Below, one piece after another: positions 36,711-47,700 of a stretch of 64,000 bases of DNA (its first letter is position 1; each line of letters begins with the position of its first letter). Below the pieces are notes generated by a model. The model did no database searches and had not been told where the DNA came from. It saw only the letters and a program-made list of their open reading frames with translations. The stretch is from positions 20,832 through 84,831 of the forward strand of contig JANXRE010000116.1 of assembly GCA_025353165.1 (NCBI GenBank), read 5' to 3'. The translations under genes and the position numbers were made by a program. The DNA is from Acidobacteriota bacterium. GTDB taxonomy: Bacteria; Acidobacteriota; Terriglobia; Bryobacterales; Bryobacteraceae.

Positions 36711-37149
36711 TCTGGTGGGCGGCATCCAATTCCGTGGTACCGACCTGACGATATCAAAGTGATGGCGCTTTTGGCAGCAAAGCGGTCCCGCTCAAGTCCG
36801 TCAACGTTGCGATGTGCGCGATCGCCACTCCGGTCCTCATTCCGTCTAAATTCCGAATGGCGCGCACGGGGAGGAGAATGGGAGCCCCGGCACTGGGATG
36901 CCGGGGCTTCCTCCCTTCGCATCGCGCGAAGGGCTTAGAGGGGCGGGCGACTAGCTGGGACTAGCCGCCGGATGCAATAAGTCATTGGAGACTTATGAAT
37001 TACCCTTTCAAAAGCACGTCTCGTGCCAACATTTTTAATTGAACAATCAATGACTTAGGAGAGACGCCGAGGGGCAAATTGCGCTTCTGTGGGTGAAAGT
37101 ACTCACCCAACGAGACCCGATTATCGGAAACCGCCGGAGGATCCGGACT
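36711..37149. other. Intergenic region
   Basis: Between the helicase remnant and the MoxR gene I see no frame with ribosome site or motif. An A/T-rich patch at about 36990-37060 is the only distinctive composition. Confidence 0.4.
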
Positions 37150-38145
<996 letters not shown>

Positions 38146-38201
38146 ATTTTCATTAGAGCACTGTAAACTGGAAGGAGTCCTCTGGAGGAATTTCCACTCG
38201 A

Positions 38202-38534
38202 ATGTACAGAAAAACCGCCGTTTCCGCCGCGATGATTGCGACCGCCCTGGCGGGGTCTCTCCTGTCGGCCGGCCAGCCGGCCGACGCGGAGAAGGGCAAG
38301 GCCGACTTTGAAGACAACTGCCTTGTGTGCCACAACGTCTCGACCGATGAGAAGAAGATGGGCCCGTCGCTGAAGGGGCTTTTTAAGCGCGCCACGCTGA
38401 AGAACGGCAAGAAGATGACCGACGCGAACGTGCTGGCGGTGATCAATGCCGGCGGGAACGGCATGCCGGCCTATGCCGACATGCTGAACGACACGGAAAA
38501 GGCCGACGTTATAACTTACTTGAAGACGCTATAG
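38202..38534 (+). CDS. Exported class I cytochrome c
   Basis: 110 residues with a cleavable signal peptide (AMIATALAGSLLSAGQPADA). One haem site CLVCH and an axial-ligand Met in GNGMPAYADM, with helix-forming KADVITYLKTL at the end, define a small soluble c-type cytochrome of the cytochrome c551/552 type, acting in periplasmic electron transfer. TGGAGGAA precedes the ATG. It is divergent from moxR with 56 bp between. Its 3' end overlaps the end of a broken PEP-CTERM gene on the opposite strand. Confidence 0.92.
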   Translation: MYRKTAVSAAMIATALAGSLLSAGQPADAEKGKADFEDNCLVCHNVSTDEKKMGPSLKGLFKRATLKNGKKMTDANVLAVINAGGNGMPAYADMLNDTEKADVITYLKTL

Positions 38535-39060
38535 CCCTTTCGCAGCAAGCCGAACCCAAGCGATTCAGCAGAGATCAGCGCGACACTGGACGGCTCCGGA
38601 ACCTCCGACACGGAGATTCTGACCGTGGTACCACTGGTGCCGGTCCCAGGGGGAGTGGTCGTGCCTGCCAACTGGTCCGCCTTAAAAGGGACGCCCAGTT
38701 AAATGGCTAATGTCATCATTCCAGGGCGGACGGGATCATCGGTAAAGCCTTGGAAATGGTTGTATACGACTGCTGAAGTTGTTTCCCCGTAATCAACCCG
38801 CTGCCGGTAGTAACAATCGCTGTCACCCTTCCGGTTCCAACCCGGAAGCCCAGCCGTCCCCACAAGGGCCAAAGCAGTAGCCCCCGGCACCGCAGGCTGT
38901 CATGCTTCCGCAGACAGCCACCGGGGCGGCTCTCAGTTGCGTGGCACCGGATAGCGCGAGAACCAGGACGCACGGATCGTTTGAGCGTTGACGCGCGGGC
39001 GTTGACAACGCTAGACTAAGAGAGGCTTCAGTCCGCGGAAGTGCACCGGCCGTCCGTACC
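38516..39060 (-). pseudogene. Broken exported protein with PEP-CTERM sorting tail
   Basis: The strand reads RAAPVAVCGSMTACGAGGYC, then after a frameshift DYGETTSAVVYNHFQGFTDD and PGMMTLAI, an in-frame TAA (38701-38699), and continues LGVPFKADQLAGTTTPPG to VPEPSSVALISAESLGFGLL, ending in a short basic tail. VPEPSS followed by a hydrophobic stretch and basic residues is the PEP-CTERM signal used with exosortase. The stop is in the position of a probable glutamine codon, as expected of a C-to-T change. With these two lesions repaired the protein would be about 180 residues. Confidence 0.62.
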
Positions 39061-39135
39061 GTCCCCATCGTCTAGCCCGGCCTAGGACACCACCCTTTCA
39101 CGGTGAGAACGGGGGTTCGAATCCCCCTGGGGACG
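39061..39135 (+). tRNA. tRNA-Glu (anticodon TTC)
   Basis: The acceptor arms GTCCCCA and TGGGGAC pair perfectly. The anticodon stem-loop CACCC TTTCACGGTG shows TTC, and the T-arm GGGGGTTCGAATCCCCC is standard. Discriminator G is followed by an encoded CCA (39136-39138). All cloverleaf parts are present. Confidence 0.95.
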
Positions 39136-39249
39136 CCAAATCTCTTTCCCTCCCAGTCAATTTCTTAGCGACTATATTTCTGGAATTAGCGAATGTATAT
39201 TTGGAATTTGATATACTCGCCAGCGTAATTCTTGCTGGGAGGCTCAATA

Positions 39250-41298
39250 ATGACTTTTCATTCGGTGCTTATTCTCGCCGCTTTTGCAGCGATCCTGCCG
39301 GTTGCCCGGCCGCAGATGGCTCCACCAGCCCAAGATCGGATCCGCAACTGGTCCACGCCGCCCTATTGGCAGGCGCCCATTGTGTCCGATGGGCCGTCGC
39401 ATGAGGGAAAGGGAGGCGTTTCCGCCAAAGCCGCAGCGAAGAAAGCGCCGGTGATTGCCGCGACTCCTGCGGTATTCATAGCCGTCACTCCCTGCCGCCT
39501 GGCCGATACCCGTTCGACTCAGAGTTTCACGGGAGCGTGGGGACCGCCCGCGCTCAACGCATCCGATCCCCGGAACTTCGATATCCCGACGAATCCGACT
39601 TGTGGCATTCCCTCCACGGCGCTGGCTTACTCGCTCAACTTTACGGTCGTGCCGACCGGGCCGGTGTCTTACTTCAGTGCGTGGCCGGAGGGCCAAGCTT
39701 ATCCCTATGTCTCGACCCTGAATAGTCCAAATGGCGAAATTATCGCGAACGCTTCCATAACGCCTGCGGGAACGAACGGCGGGATCACCGTAATCGCCGG
39801 CGATCCGACGGACCTGATCATCGACATCAATGGGTATTACGCGATCGGGCCGACGGGACCGCAGGGGCCAGTGGGCCCAATGGGTCCGATCGGGTTGACA
39901 GGCCCGCAGGGCGTCACAGGTGCAACTGGAGGGCAGGGAACGCCGGGCGCCACGGGTGCAATCGGACCGCAGGGCGTCCCAGGCGCGACAGGTGCAATCG
40001 GACCGCAAGGCGTCTCAGGCGCGACAGGCGCAACCGGAGTGCAGGGCCCCACGGGCGCAATCGGACCGGCAGGGTTGACGGGTCCAGCGGGGGCAATCGG
40101 ATCGACGGGGCTGACGGGCGCGGCTGGCCCAATCGGACCGCAAGGGGTGCCGGGCGCAACGGGCGCAACCGGATCGACGGGGCTGACCGGCGCGGCTGGC
40201 CCAATCGGACCGACTGGGCTGACGGGCGCGACGGGCACCACGGGTGCCATCGGGCCGCAGGGGCTGGCGGGCACCACGGGCGCGGCTGGCCCAATCGGAC
40301 CGACCGGGCTGACGGGCGCGACAGGTCCAACCGGACCGCTAGGATTGACGGGGCCGCAAGGTGGGATTGGGCCGCAAGGGATCGCCGGTCTGACGGGTCC
40401 GCAGGGAGTTGCGGGACCTGCCGGCCCAAATACGCTGAACATCGCGCTGAAGAAGTGGTTCCCGGGCTACAGGAGCGCCAACGTCTTTGGAGTGGGAGCG
40501 AGTCCCTTCGGCGTGGTCTTCGATGGAGCCAACATTTGGGTTTCGAACGGCAGTGGCGCCGTTAACAAGCTGCTGGCCGCGGACGGTTCGGTTGCGGGCA
40601 ACGTTACCGCCGGCAACGGGGCGGCCGGTATGGCCTTCGACGGCGCTAAGGTCTGGGTGGCGAATTTCACCGACAACACCGTAACCGTACTGCGGGCCGG
40701 AAGCGGCGCCGTCATCACCACGGTGAATGTGGGAACCGGGCCGGTTGGAGTGGCGCTCGATGGAACCAACGTGTGGGTGGCGAATCAGGGCAGCAACAAT
40801 TTGACCCAGTTGCGCGCCAGCGACGCATCGGTCCTCAACACGTTTTCAGTGAGTCCCGGCTTGGGGCCAACGGGCGTGGCGTTCGATGGCGTCAGTCTCT
40901 GGATAACGAATCAAGGAACCAACAACGTCACCAAGATGAGCGTCGCCGGTGTTGTCGAGGGCACGTTCGCCGCCGGTACTTCGCCGGCAGACATCGTCTT
41001 CGATGGCGCCAACGTCTGGGTGGCGAACAACGGAAGTGGCAACGTGACCGAACTGCGCGTCAGCGACGGCTTTGTCGTCGGCACGTTCCCCGCGGGAAAC
41101 GGCCCCTCGGGCATCGGCTTCGATGGGACCAACATCTGGGTGTCGAACCACACGGACGGAACCGTCACCAAACTCCGGGCCAGTGACGGGTCCAACCTGG
41201 GCCTCTTCACCGTGGGACTAGGGCCCCGGGGCGTGGCCTTCGATGGCGCCAACATTTGGGTGGCGAACCAGACCGACGGCACGTTGAGCAAGCTCTAA
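39250..41298 (+). CDS. Secreted collagen-like / seven-bladed beta-propeller protein
   Basis: 682 residues from the ATG at 39250, with GGGAGG seven bases upstream; a TTG at 39232 is less likely. After a signal peptide and a Pro-rich linker comes a domain starting [13 protein letters not shown] and ending [12 protein letters not shown], frequent in Solibacter-type exported proteins. Then about 200 residues of Gly-X-Y triplets (rich in [10 protein letters not shown] and GLTGPAG types) should form a collagen-like triple helix. The C-terminal 280 residues are seven repeats of about 40 residues ([13 protein letters not shown]...), the YVTN/NHL beta-propeller. The likely role is adhesion or surface scaffolding. 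The protein stops at the last blade without an anchor. Confidence 0.9.
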   Translation: MTFHSVLILAAFAAILPVARPQMAPPAQDRIRNWSTPPYWQAPIVSDGPSHEGKGGVSAKAAAKKAPVIAATPAVFIAVTPCRLADTRSTQSFTGAWGPPALNASDPRNFDIPTNPTCGIPSTALAYSLNFTVVPTGPVSYFSAWPEGQAYPYVSTLNSPNGEIIANASITPAGTNGGITVIAGDPTDLIIDINGYYAIGPTGPQGPVGPMGPIGLTGPQGVTGATGGQGTPGATGAIGPQGVPGATGAIGPQGVSGATGATGVQGPTGAIGPAGLTGPAGAIGSTGLTGAAGPIGPQGVPGATGATGSTGLTGAAGPIGPTGLTGATGTTGAIGPQGLAGTTGAAGPIGPTGLTGATGPTGPLGLTGPQGGIGPQGIAGLTGPQGVAGPAGPNTLNIALKKWFPGYRSANVFGVGASPFGVVFDGANIWVSNGSGAVNKLLAADGSVAGNVTAGNGAAGMAFDGAKVWVANFTDNTVTVLRAGSGAVITTVNVGTGPVGVALDGTNVWVANQGSNNLTQLRASDASVLNTFSVSPGLGPTGVAFDGVSLWITNQGTNNVTKMSVAGVVEGTFAAGTSPADIVFDGANVWVANNGSGNVTELRVSDGFVVGTFPAGNGPSGIGFDGTNIWVSNHTDGTVTKLRASDGSNLGLFTVGLGPRGVAFDGANIWVANQTDGTLSKL

Positions 41299-41310
41299 CG
41301 CAGCAGGGTC

Positions 41311-41584
41311 TCACTCGATCACTACCAGCAGATCCTTAGATTCAACAGTGTCGCCCACCTGCACCAGGCGCTGCAGGATGCGGCCGCTTATCGGCGCTTG
41401 GATCGTGGTCTGCATCTTCATCGCTTGCATGACCAGCAGACGGTCGCCCTTCTTTGCCTTTGCGTTCAGTTCGGCCGAAATGGCGGTGACAGTCCCGGGA
41501 TCGGAGCGCCTTCCTGTCTCAGTCTGGCCGGGGCCCGCCTTCTCTCCCGTGGGAACCGCCGGTGCAGCGCCTTGTCGCGCACTG
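41311..41584 (-). pseudogene. Truncated copy of the pyruvate carboxylase 3' end
   Basis: Corresponds closely to the last 90 codons of the intact pyc at 44777. The protein ends LQRLVQVGDTVESKDLLVVI as in the parent. The biotin-attachment motif reads VMQAMKMQ instead of VMEAMKMQ, and small indels occur upstream. Only the carrier domain remains, and no start is available. It lies between the collagen-like gene and a fragment of a similar gene, so recombination in this segment has copied or moved two gene ends. Confidence 0.85.
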
Positions 41585-41703
41585 ATCTGATGGCTTCAGG
41601 ACATTTTTGCCGTGCGGCCTGATGCGTATTGGGGGCAAGCAGATCCGTAGTAGATGTACTCACGGACGATATATATTCAGATCTCGAGATCCTAAATAGG
41701 TGT

Positions 41704-41965
41704 TTGCGTTTCGCGTCTTTGCTGGCCGCTATGGCAGCACTTACGTCGGCTTCCCACGCGCAGATTGCGCCACCGCCCCCAGATCAGGTCCGCAACTGGC
41801 CCGCGCCGCTGTATTGGCAGCCGCCAGCCGCGTCCGGTGTGGGCAAGAGGAGCCTCTCGATCTGCTCGGCACGGTCCTCGCGAACGCAGCCATCGTGCCA
41901 GCGGGAACGCCGAACGGCGGGATTGCGGTGGTCGTGGGCAACCCGTTGGTGCATAGAGAGAACTC
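41704..41965 (+). pseudogene. Truncated paralogue of the collagen-like gene's 5' end
   Basis: From TTG 41704 a signal peptide (LRFASLLAAMAALTSASHAQ) leads into QIAPPPPDQVRNWPAPLYWQ, which aligns with [20 protein letters not shown] of the protein at 39250. Later the strand carries LANAAIVPAGTPNGGIAVVV in another frame, aligning with the parent's [19 protein letters not shown]. The middle of that domain is deleted and the collagen and propeller parts are absent. Confidence 0.7.
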
Positions 41966-42410
41966 CGCAATGCATCGTCTATCAGCGCACCAGATGGCTG
42001 TCACAAGACCTACGGTTCTAGAGCCTCCAGGTCCTTGGAGAATCCGCTTGCATCTGGTGTCCGTAATGGACTACGTTCGGGGAAGTGCGGAATGGCGAAC
42101 GGAAATCGGCTTCTCGCAAGGCAGGGTATGTCGGAGTCCAATTCGGCTAAAGAATGCTGATCCCCGTCCTTCCCCACCACCGTTCTCTGCTGCAAGTCCG
42201 AGCCTACCGCGGGCTGTTAATTGTTAAATAAATTACAAATGTTGGCTTCTAGGCAGTCCTAGGGCTAGATCCCGACTTCGGAGCGATTTGATTAAAGGGT
42301 TTCAATTTCCTAGCATTAGGGACGCCACTTCAACAAGGGCTCCTACCGAAAAGCATCATCCTTCCGATGGGTGATGCTTCCCCCAACCAGAACTTTCTTG
42401 AGTTTTTGCC
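41966..42410. other. Intergenic region
   Basis: No frame with coding character. The stretch becomes A/T-rich toward 42440, in keeping with a promoter region for the haloperoxidase gene. Confidence 0.45.
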
Positions 42411-42440
42411 TTGACTTTACTTTCCAATTCAGCTTAATAT
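42411..42440 (+). promoter_or_regulatory. Putative sigma-70 promoter for the haloperoxidase gene
   Basis: TTGACT at 42411-42416 and TAATAT at 42435-42440 with an 18-base spacer. Transcription would begin near 42447, leaving a leader of about 137 bases before the TTG start. It matches consensus better than other sites in the window but was found only by eye. Confidence 0.45.
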
Positions 42441-42583
42441 CTAAAAGCTTCGACCTTCTTGCCTGGATGTTTTCGCGGTTCCCATGGGCGTTAGCCGCTG
42501 GTCTAACTCTCATCGCGGCCCGCGGTGTGTCTCCATGTGAGGATCCCGAAGGAGGTTATGTGTGACAATCCGGGAGGGGAAAA

Positions 42584-44101
42584 TTGAGCTTGTTTAGATC
42601 TTCAACATTTTCGCGGCTTACGTCTGGGCGCGCCGTTGCGCTTCTGGCGGTCGCGTTGACTCCGGCGCTGTCCTGGTCGCAGGTTACGCCCAATGTCATT
42701 ATCCAATGGAACAACGCGCTGCTACAGGGAGTGCGCGATTCCAAAATAGGCCCGCCGATGGTGGCGCGTGCCTTGGCAATCGCCCACACCTGCATGTTCG
42801 ATGCGTGGGCTTCGTACGACTCGAAAGCAATCGGAACGACATGGTCCGTAACCGGAAACCTGCGGCGCCCGGCCATAGAGGACAACGACATCAACCGCAA
42901 TAAGGCGATCAGCTATGCGGCCTATCGCGCGGCCATAGACCTGTTTCCCGCGGATCAGGCGTCGGTCTTCGATCCTCTCATGACTTCTCTCGGGTACTCC
43001 ACATCCGACAATTCCCAGGACGTGACCACGCCCAGTGGGATCGGCAATGTCGTCGGCGAGACGGCTACGAGCCTCCGGCACAACGACGGTTCTAACCAGT
43101 TGGGAACTCAGGGCACCTGTGGAAAACCTTATTGCGACTATACCAATTTCGTGGCTCTGAACCCGGCCACCACCGTGCCCGTGAACAAAGGTACCGTGGC
43201 TAACATCAACGCATGGCAGCCCTTGCAGTACTTCGATGCCACCAACGTCTTTATTACCCAGAGCTTCCTCGGAGCGCAGTGGACGAATGTCACCCCCTTC
43301 GCACTTACGTCCTCGGGTCAGTACAGGAGTTACCTGGCTGCAAACTACCCGGTGGTGACATATGGCTCGCAGGCCTTTCTGGACCAGTCGGCCGCTCTGA
43401 TCACATTGTCGGCCCAGCTCAATGATCAAAGAAAAATGATCGCGGAGTATTGGAAAGACGGCCCGCATTCGGAAACGCCCCCGGGCCACTGGTGCCTGCA
43501 CGCGCAGTACATTTCGGCACGCGACAACCACACCCTCACCCAGGATGTGAAGATGTTCTTCGCCCTGACGAACGCCGTTTTCGACGCGGGCATCGCCGCC
43601 TGGGACGCCAAGGTCAACTGGGATTCGGTGCGGCCCATAACGGCTATCCCGTACATTTACACCGGCACCGCCATCCAGACCTGGGGCGGACCCTATAAGG
43701 GGACGGTTGTCGAGGACGGCGGCCTGTGGACCCCCTACCAGCCGAGCACGTTCCCGACTCCGCCATTCCCCGAATTCATGTCTGGGCACAGCACCTTCAG
43801 CGCGGCTGCCGGTGAGGTGCTGAGGCGCTTCAGCGGTAGTAGCAACTTCGGTAAGTCGGTCACTTTTGCAGCGGGCAGTTCCAGCATCGAACCGGGTGCC
43901 GTTCCGGCCTTGCCGGTCACCTTGACCTGGCCCACCTTCAAATATGCCTCCGATCAGGCCGGAATCTCGCGCCGGTACGGTGGTATTCACTTCCAGGTCG
44001 CCGATATGGCGGGCCGGGACGTAGGCAAGCAGATTGGCGATCAGGCGTTTACTATGGCCGAGTCGTATTGGAAGGGCACGGTTACCGGCGCAGCTAAGTA
44101 G
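42584..44101 (+). CDS. Vanadium-dependent haloperoxidase / PAP2-superfamily protein, exported
   Basis: 505 residues from a TTG with GGAGGGG five bases upstream. A signal peptide (AVALLAVALTPALSWSQ) is followed by the helical haloperoxidase fold. The vanadate/phosphate site is visible as KVNWDSVRP (Lys and Arg), EFMSGHSTFSAAAG (Ser-Gly-His), and RRYGGIHFQVADMAGRDVG (Arg, His). Vanadium haloperoxidases oxidise halides with hydrogen peroxide; the same fold also serves acid phosphatases, so halide activity is probable but not certain. A clean terminator follows at 44121. The nearest promoter is at 42411. Confidence 0.9.
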   Translation: MSLFRSSTFSRLTSGRAVALLAVALTPALSWSQVTPNVIIQWNNALLQGVRDSKIGPPMVARALAIAHTCMFDAWASYDSKAIGTTWSVTGNLRRPAIEDNDINRNKAISYAAYRAAIDLFPADQASVFDPLMTSLGYSTSDNSQDVTTPSGIGNVVGETATSLRHNDGSNQLGTQGTCGKPYCDYTNFVALNPATTVPVNKGTVANINAWQPLQYFDATNVFITQSFLGAQWTNVTPFALTSSGQYRSYLAANYPVVTYGSQAFLDQSAALITLSAQLNDQRKMIAEYWKDGPHSETPPGHWCLHAQYISARDNHTLTQDVKMFFALTNAVFDAGIAAWDAKVNWDSVRPITAIPYIYTGTAIQTWGGPYKGTVVEDGGLWTPYQPSTFPTPPFPEFMSGHSTFSAAAGEVLRRFSGSSNFGKSVTFAAGSSSIEPGAVPALPVTLTWPTFKYASDQAGISRRYGGIHFQVADMAGRDVGKQIGDQAFTMAESYWKGTVTGAAK

Positions 44102-44120
44102 CTCTACCTAAAACCGAACA

Positions 44121-44155
44121 AACGGCCCGGACAATTTCGTCCGGGCCGTTTTTTT
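44121..44155 (+). terminator. Rho-independent terminator of the haloperoxidase gene
   Basis: AACGGCCCGGA at 44121-44131 pairs perfectly with TCCGGGCCGTT at 44140-44150 and is followed by a run of seven T. It lies 20 bases after the stop. Confidence 0.93.
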
Positions 44156-44389
44156 ATTCCAGCGCATTCGCGGACCTTCGGTGTCCGACGAGCCAGTCGG
44201 AGCGTGAGTGCCGGAATGCAGAATTTCTTTCTCGGCTACGTTACCTGTTCTGGCGCCGGCATACGCCAATTCCAGTAGCAAGAAGAGGAGAGTCCAACGA
44301 ACCGGCGGATTCTCCGGACGAGTCAAGAATTGGAAATCTCGGTTGACGATAACCCGGAGGATACCCTAGGCCTGCCAGTCTCGCGATAG

Positions 44390-44651
44390 CGGCAGACAAG
44401 ATCGCCTTCGACAACCTGACCCCGCCTTTTGCCGTTACGCTTATTTCCAGCGGGGCTTCCCGTTCTGCGACTATTTCCTGATCACAGCCAACCGCACCCT
44501 GACTGGCGGGACGCACGTTCAGTCGACTTGCGGCCTCAGCGATGGCATGGTGGCGGGGAATTTCAACCTGGGGTTGGCAGTATCTCCTGACAGCTTGACT
44601 CCGGACCACGCCTACAACCTCAGCAGCACCGTGACCTATCCGTCCAGTTAA
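44390..44651 (+). pseudogene. 3' fragment of an exported protein, unknown family
   Basis: A frame ending at TAA 44649-44651 reads RYAYFQRGFPFCDYFLITAN, then RTLTGGTHVQSTCGLSDGM, VAGNFNLGLAVSPDSLTPDH, and ends NLSSTVTYPSS. Codon use and composition are those of a genuine exported protein, with paired cysteines. Upstream the sense shifts frame (IAFDNLTP in another frame) and no start or signal peptide is found. It is therefore a truncated and frameshifted remnant. Confidence 0.5.
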
Positions 44652-44776
44652 TTCTATTTGTTTGACCTGGCACCGGCGGCCGGCAAGCCGTCTACAACGG
44701 AACAATGACGAGTGGCACCAAGATGCAGGCGGACGAACCACATGGAATCCGCGTTCATCTTCAGCATCGAGCCTAC

Positions 44777-47700
44777 TCACTCGATGACAACCAGCAAATC
44801 CTTCGATTCCACAGTGTCTCCCACCTGCACCAGGCGCTGCAGGATGCGGCCGCTTACCGGCGCGTAAATCGTCGTCTGCATCTTCATCGCTTCCATGACC
44901 AGCAGACGGTCGCCCTTCTTTACCTCCGCGTTCAGTTCGGCCGAAATGGCGGTGACAGATCCCGGGATGGGAGCGCCTACCTGACCCGGTTTCGCCGGGT
45001 CCGCCTTCGCCCGCGTGGGAACCGCCGGTTGCAGCGCCTTGTCCCGCACTGTCACTTCGCGAGGCTGCCCGTTCAATTCGAAGAACACCGTCCGCGTGCC
45101 GTTCGGATGCGGCTCGCTGGTCGTCAGGTACTTCGTGATGAGGAGCTTTCCCGGCTCAATCTCGATGGTTACCTCGCAGTCCTTCTCCAGGCCGTAGAAG
45201 AACGCCGGCGTCGGCAGCACATCGACGTCGCCGTAAGCCGTCCGCGCCTTCGCGAACTTCGCGTAGACGTCGGGGTACATCAGGTGGCTCATCAGATCGG
45301 TGCGGGAGATTTTGTGCCCGACCTTCTTCTCCACTTGCGCCTTCGTGTGTTCGAGATCGACCGGCGGCAGGTGCTCGCCCGGACGCCCGGTCTGGGGCGC
45401 CGCACCTTTCAGAATGATCTGTTGCAGATGCGGCGGCCATCCTCCTTCCGGTTCCCCGAGCGATCCGGAAAACATTTCGATGACGGAATTCGGGAGAGCC
45501 AGGCTGTGGTTGACGGGGAGCCGTTCGAGTTCGGCGACGGTCATGCCGTGGCTGACCAGGAAGATGGCCAGGTCGCCGACTACTTTACTGGACGGCGTTA
45601 CTTTCACGATGTCGCCAAATGCCATGTTGACTTGGGCGTAGGTGCGCGCGATGTCGTGCCAGCGGTGGCCGAGTCCCATCGATTCCGCCTGGGCGCGCAG
45701 GTTGGTGTACTGGCCGCCGGGCATCTCGTGGATGTAAACTTCAGCGGTGCCGGACGGGGGAGCTTCGTCGAAAGGCCTGTAGTACGTGCGGACCGTTTCC
45801 CAGTAATCGGCGCAAACGTTCAGCGCGTCGAGATCGATTCCGGAGCCCCGCTCCGTGTTGGCCAGCGCGGCCACCACGGAATTCAGGTTCGGCTGGCTGG
45901 TGGTGCCGCTCATCGAAGCCAGCGCGCCGTCCGCCACGTCGACACCCGCTTCCGCCGCCTTCAGGATGGAAGCCGCGTTCAGCCCGCTGGTGTCGTGCGT
46001 GTGGAAATGCACGGGCAGGCCGACTTCCTCGCGCAGAGTCTGGATGAGCTTGTAGGCCGCGTAGGGCTTGCAGAGTCCCGCCATGTCCTTGACGGCGATG
46101 ATGTGCGCGCCCATGCGTTCCAGTTCCTTGGCCATCCGCACGTAGTACTGGAGCGGGTATTTGTCGCGCTTGGGGTCCAGGATATCGCCGGTGTAGCAGA
46201 CGGCGGCCTCGCAGACGCGCCCGGTCTTGCGCACCGACTCGATGGGAATCTTCATGTTCGGCAGCCAGTTCAGCGAGTCGAACACGCGGAAAATATCGAT
46301 GCCTTGCGCCGCCGCTTCGTCGATGAATGCCGTGACTACGTTGTCGGGATAGGCCGTGTACCCGACGGCGTTGGAGGCACGCAGCAGCATTTGAAAACAA
46401 ATGTTCGGAATCGCCTCGCGCAGCTTGCGCAGGCGCTGCCAGGGATCTTCCAGCAGGAAGCGCAACGCCACATCGAAGGTCGCGCCGCCCCACATTTCCA
46501 GGCTGTACAGGTTAGGGAGGCGGTGCGAGACGAAGTTCGCGATCGCCAGCATGTCGTAGGTTCGGACGCGCGTCGCCATCAGCGATTGGTGGGCATCGCG
46601 GAAGGTCGTGTCGGTCAACAGAAGGTGCGGCTGTGAGCGGGTCCACTCGGCGAATTTCTGAGCTCCCAGTTGGTCGAGGAGTTGCTTCGTACCCGGAGGA
46701 GGAGTGTTCGCGATGTGTTTCGGCAGCGGCGCGGGGCGCAGGTTCTTCGGGATCGGCTTGCCCTTGACCTCGGGATTCCCGTTCACGATCGTCTCGCCGA
46801 GGTAACTCAGCAGCTTCGTAGCGCGGTCCTTGCGCGGCGAGAACTTGAAGAGCGCCGGCGTCTGTTCCAGGAAGGACGTGGTCGTCTCGCCGGCCTGGAA
46901 TTTCTCGTTGTTGACGACATTCTCCAGGAACGGGATGTTCGTTTTCACGCCGCGAACGCGGAACTCGCGGAGCGCGCGGTCCATGCGCTGGCACGCGTCC
47001 GGGAACCGGCGGCCCCAGGCGGTGACTTTCACCAGCAGGGAATCGTAGTACGGCGTGATCACCGCGCCGCTGTAGGCCGACGCGCCGTCCAGGCGAATGC
47101 CGAAGCCCGCTGGCGACCGGTAGGTGTGGATCTTGCCGTAGTCCGGAACGAAGCCATTGGCCGGGTCTTCGGTGGTTACGCGGCACTGGAGCGCGTAGCC
47201 GTGCAGGGGAATCTCGCTTTGCGGCGGGAGCCAGATTTCCGGCCCGTGGAGCGAGTGCCCCATCGCCACCTGGATCTGGCACCGGACGATGTCGATCCCG
47301 GTGACCATCTCCGTCACCGTGTGCTCGACCTGCACGCGCGGGTTCACTTCGATGAAGAACCACTCGCCGGATTCGACGTCCACCAGGAACTCAACCGTTC
47401 CGGCGTTGTAGTATCCGGCCGTGCGGGCCAGCGCCACCGCCGCGTCGCACAGGCCCGCGCGGATCTTGGGATCGAGCCCCACCGCGGGCGCAACCTCCAC
47501 TACCTTCTGATGGCGGCGCTGCACCGAGCAGTCGCGTTCGTAAAGGTGCAGGATGTTGCCGTGACGGTCGCCGACGATTTGCACTTCGACGTGCTTGGCG
47601 CGGCGGACATAACGCTCCAGGAAGACGGCGTCGTTTCCGAATGCGGCGCCCGCCTCGGCGCGGGCTTCGCCTACCCGGGCCTCCAGGTCCTCGCGGCGCT

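Noticed and set aside
39837..40440. Repeated 9- and 18-base units as a possible CRISPR or satellite array
   Set aside because: They encode Gly-X-Y triplets in frame and have no spacer structure.
39837..40442. Minus-strand Pro/Val-rich frame opposite the collagen triplets
   Set aside because: It is the complement of Gly-X-Y repeats, which automatically gives a long low-complexity open frame.
44705..46636. Long plus-strand frames opposite pyruvate carboxylase (also 46670-48280)
   Set aside because: They mirror codon structure of pyc on the other strand, lack ribosome sites, and are rich in Arg, His and Gln as shadows usually are.
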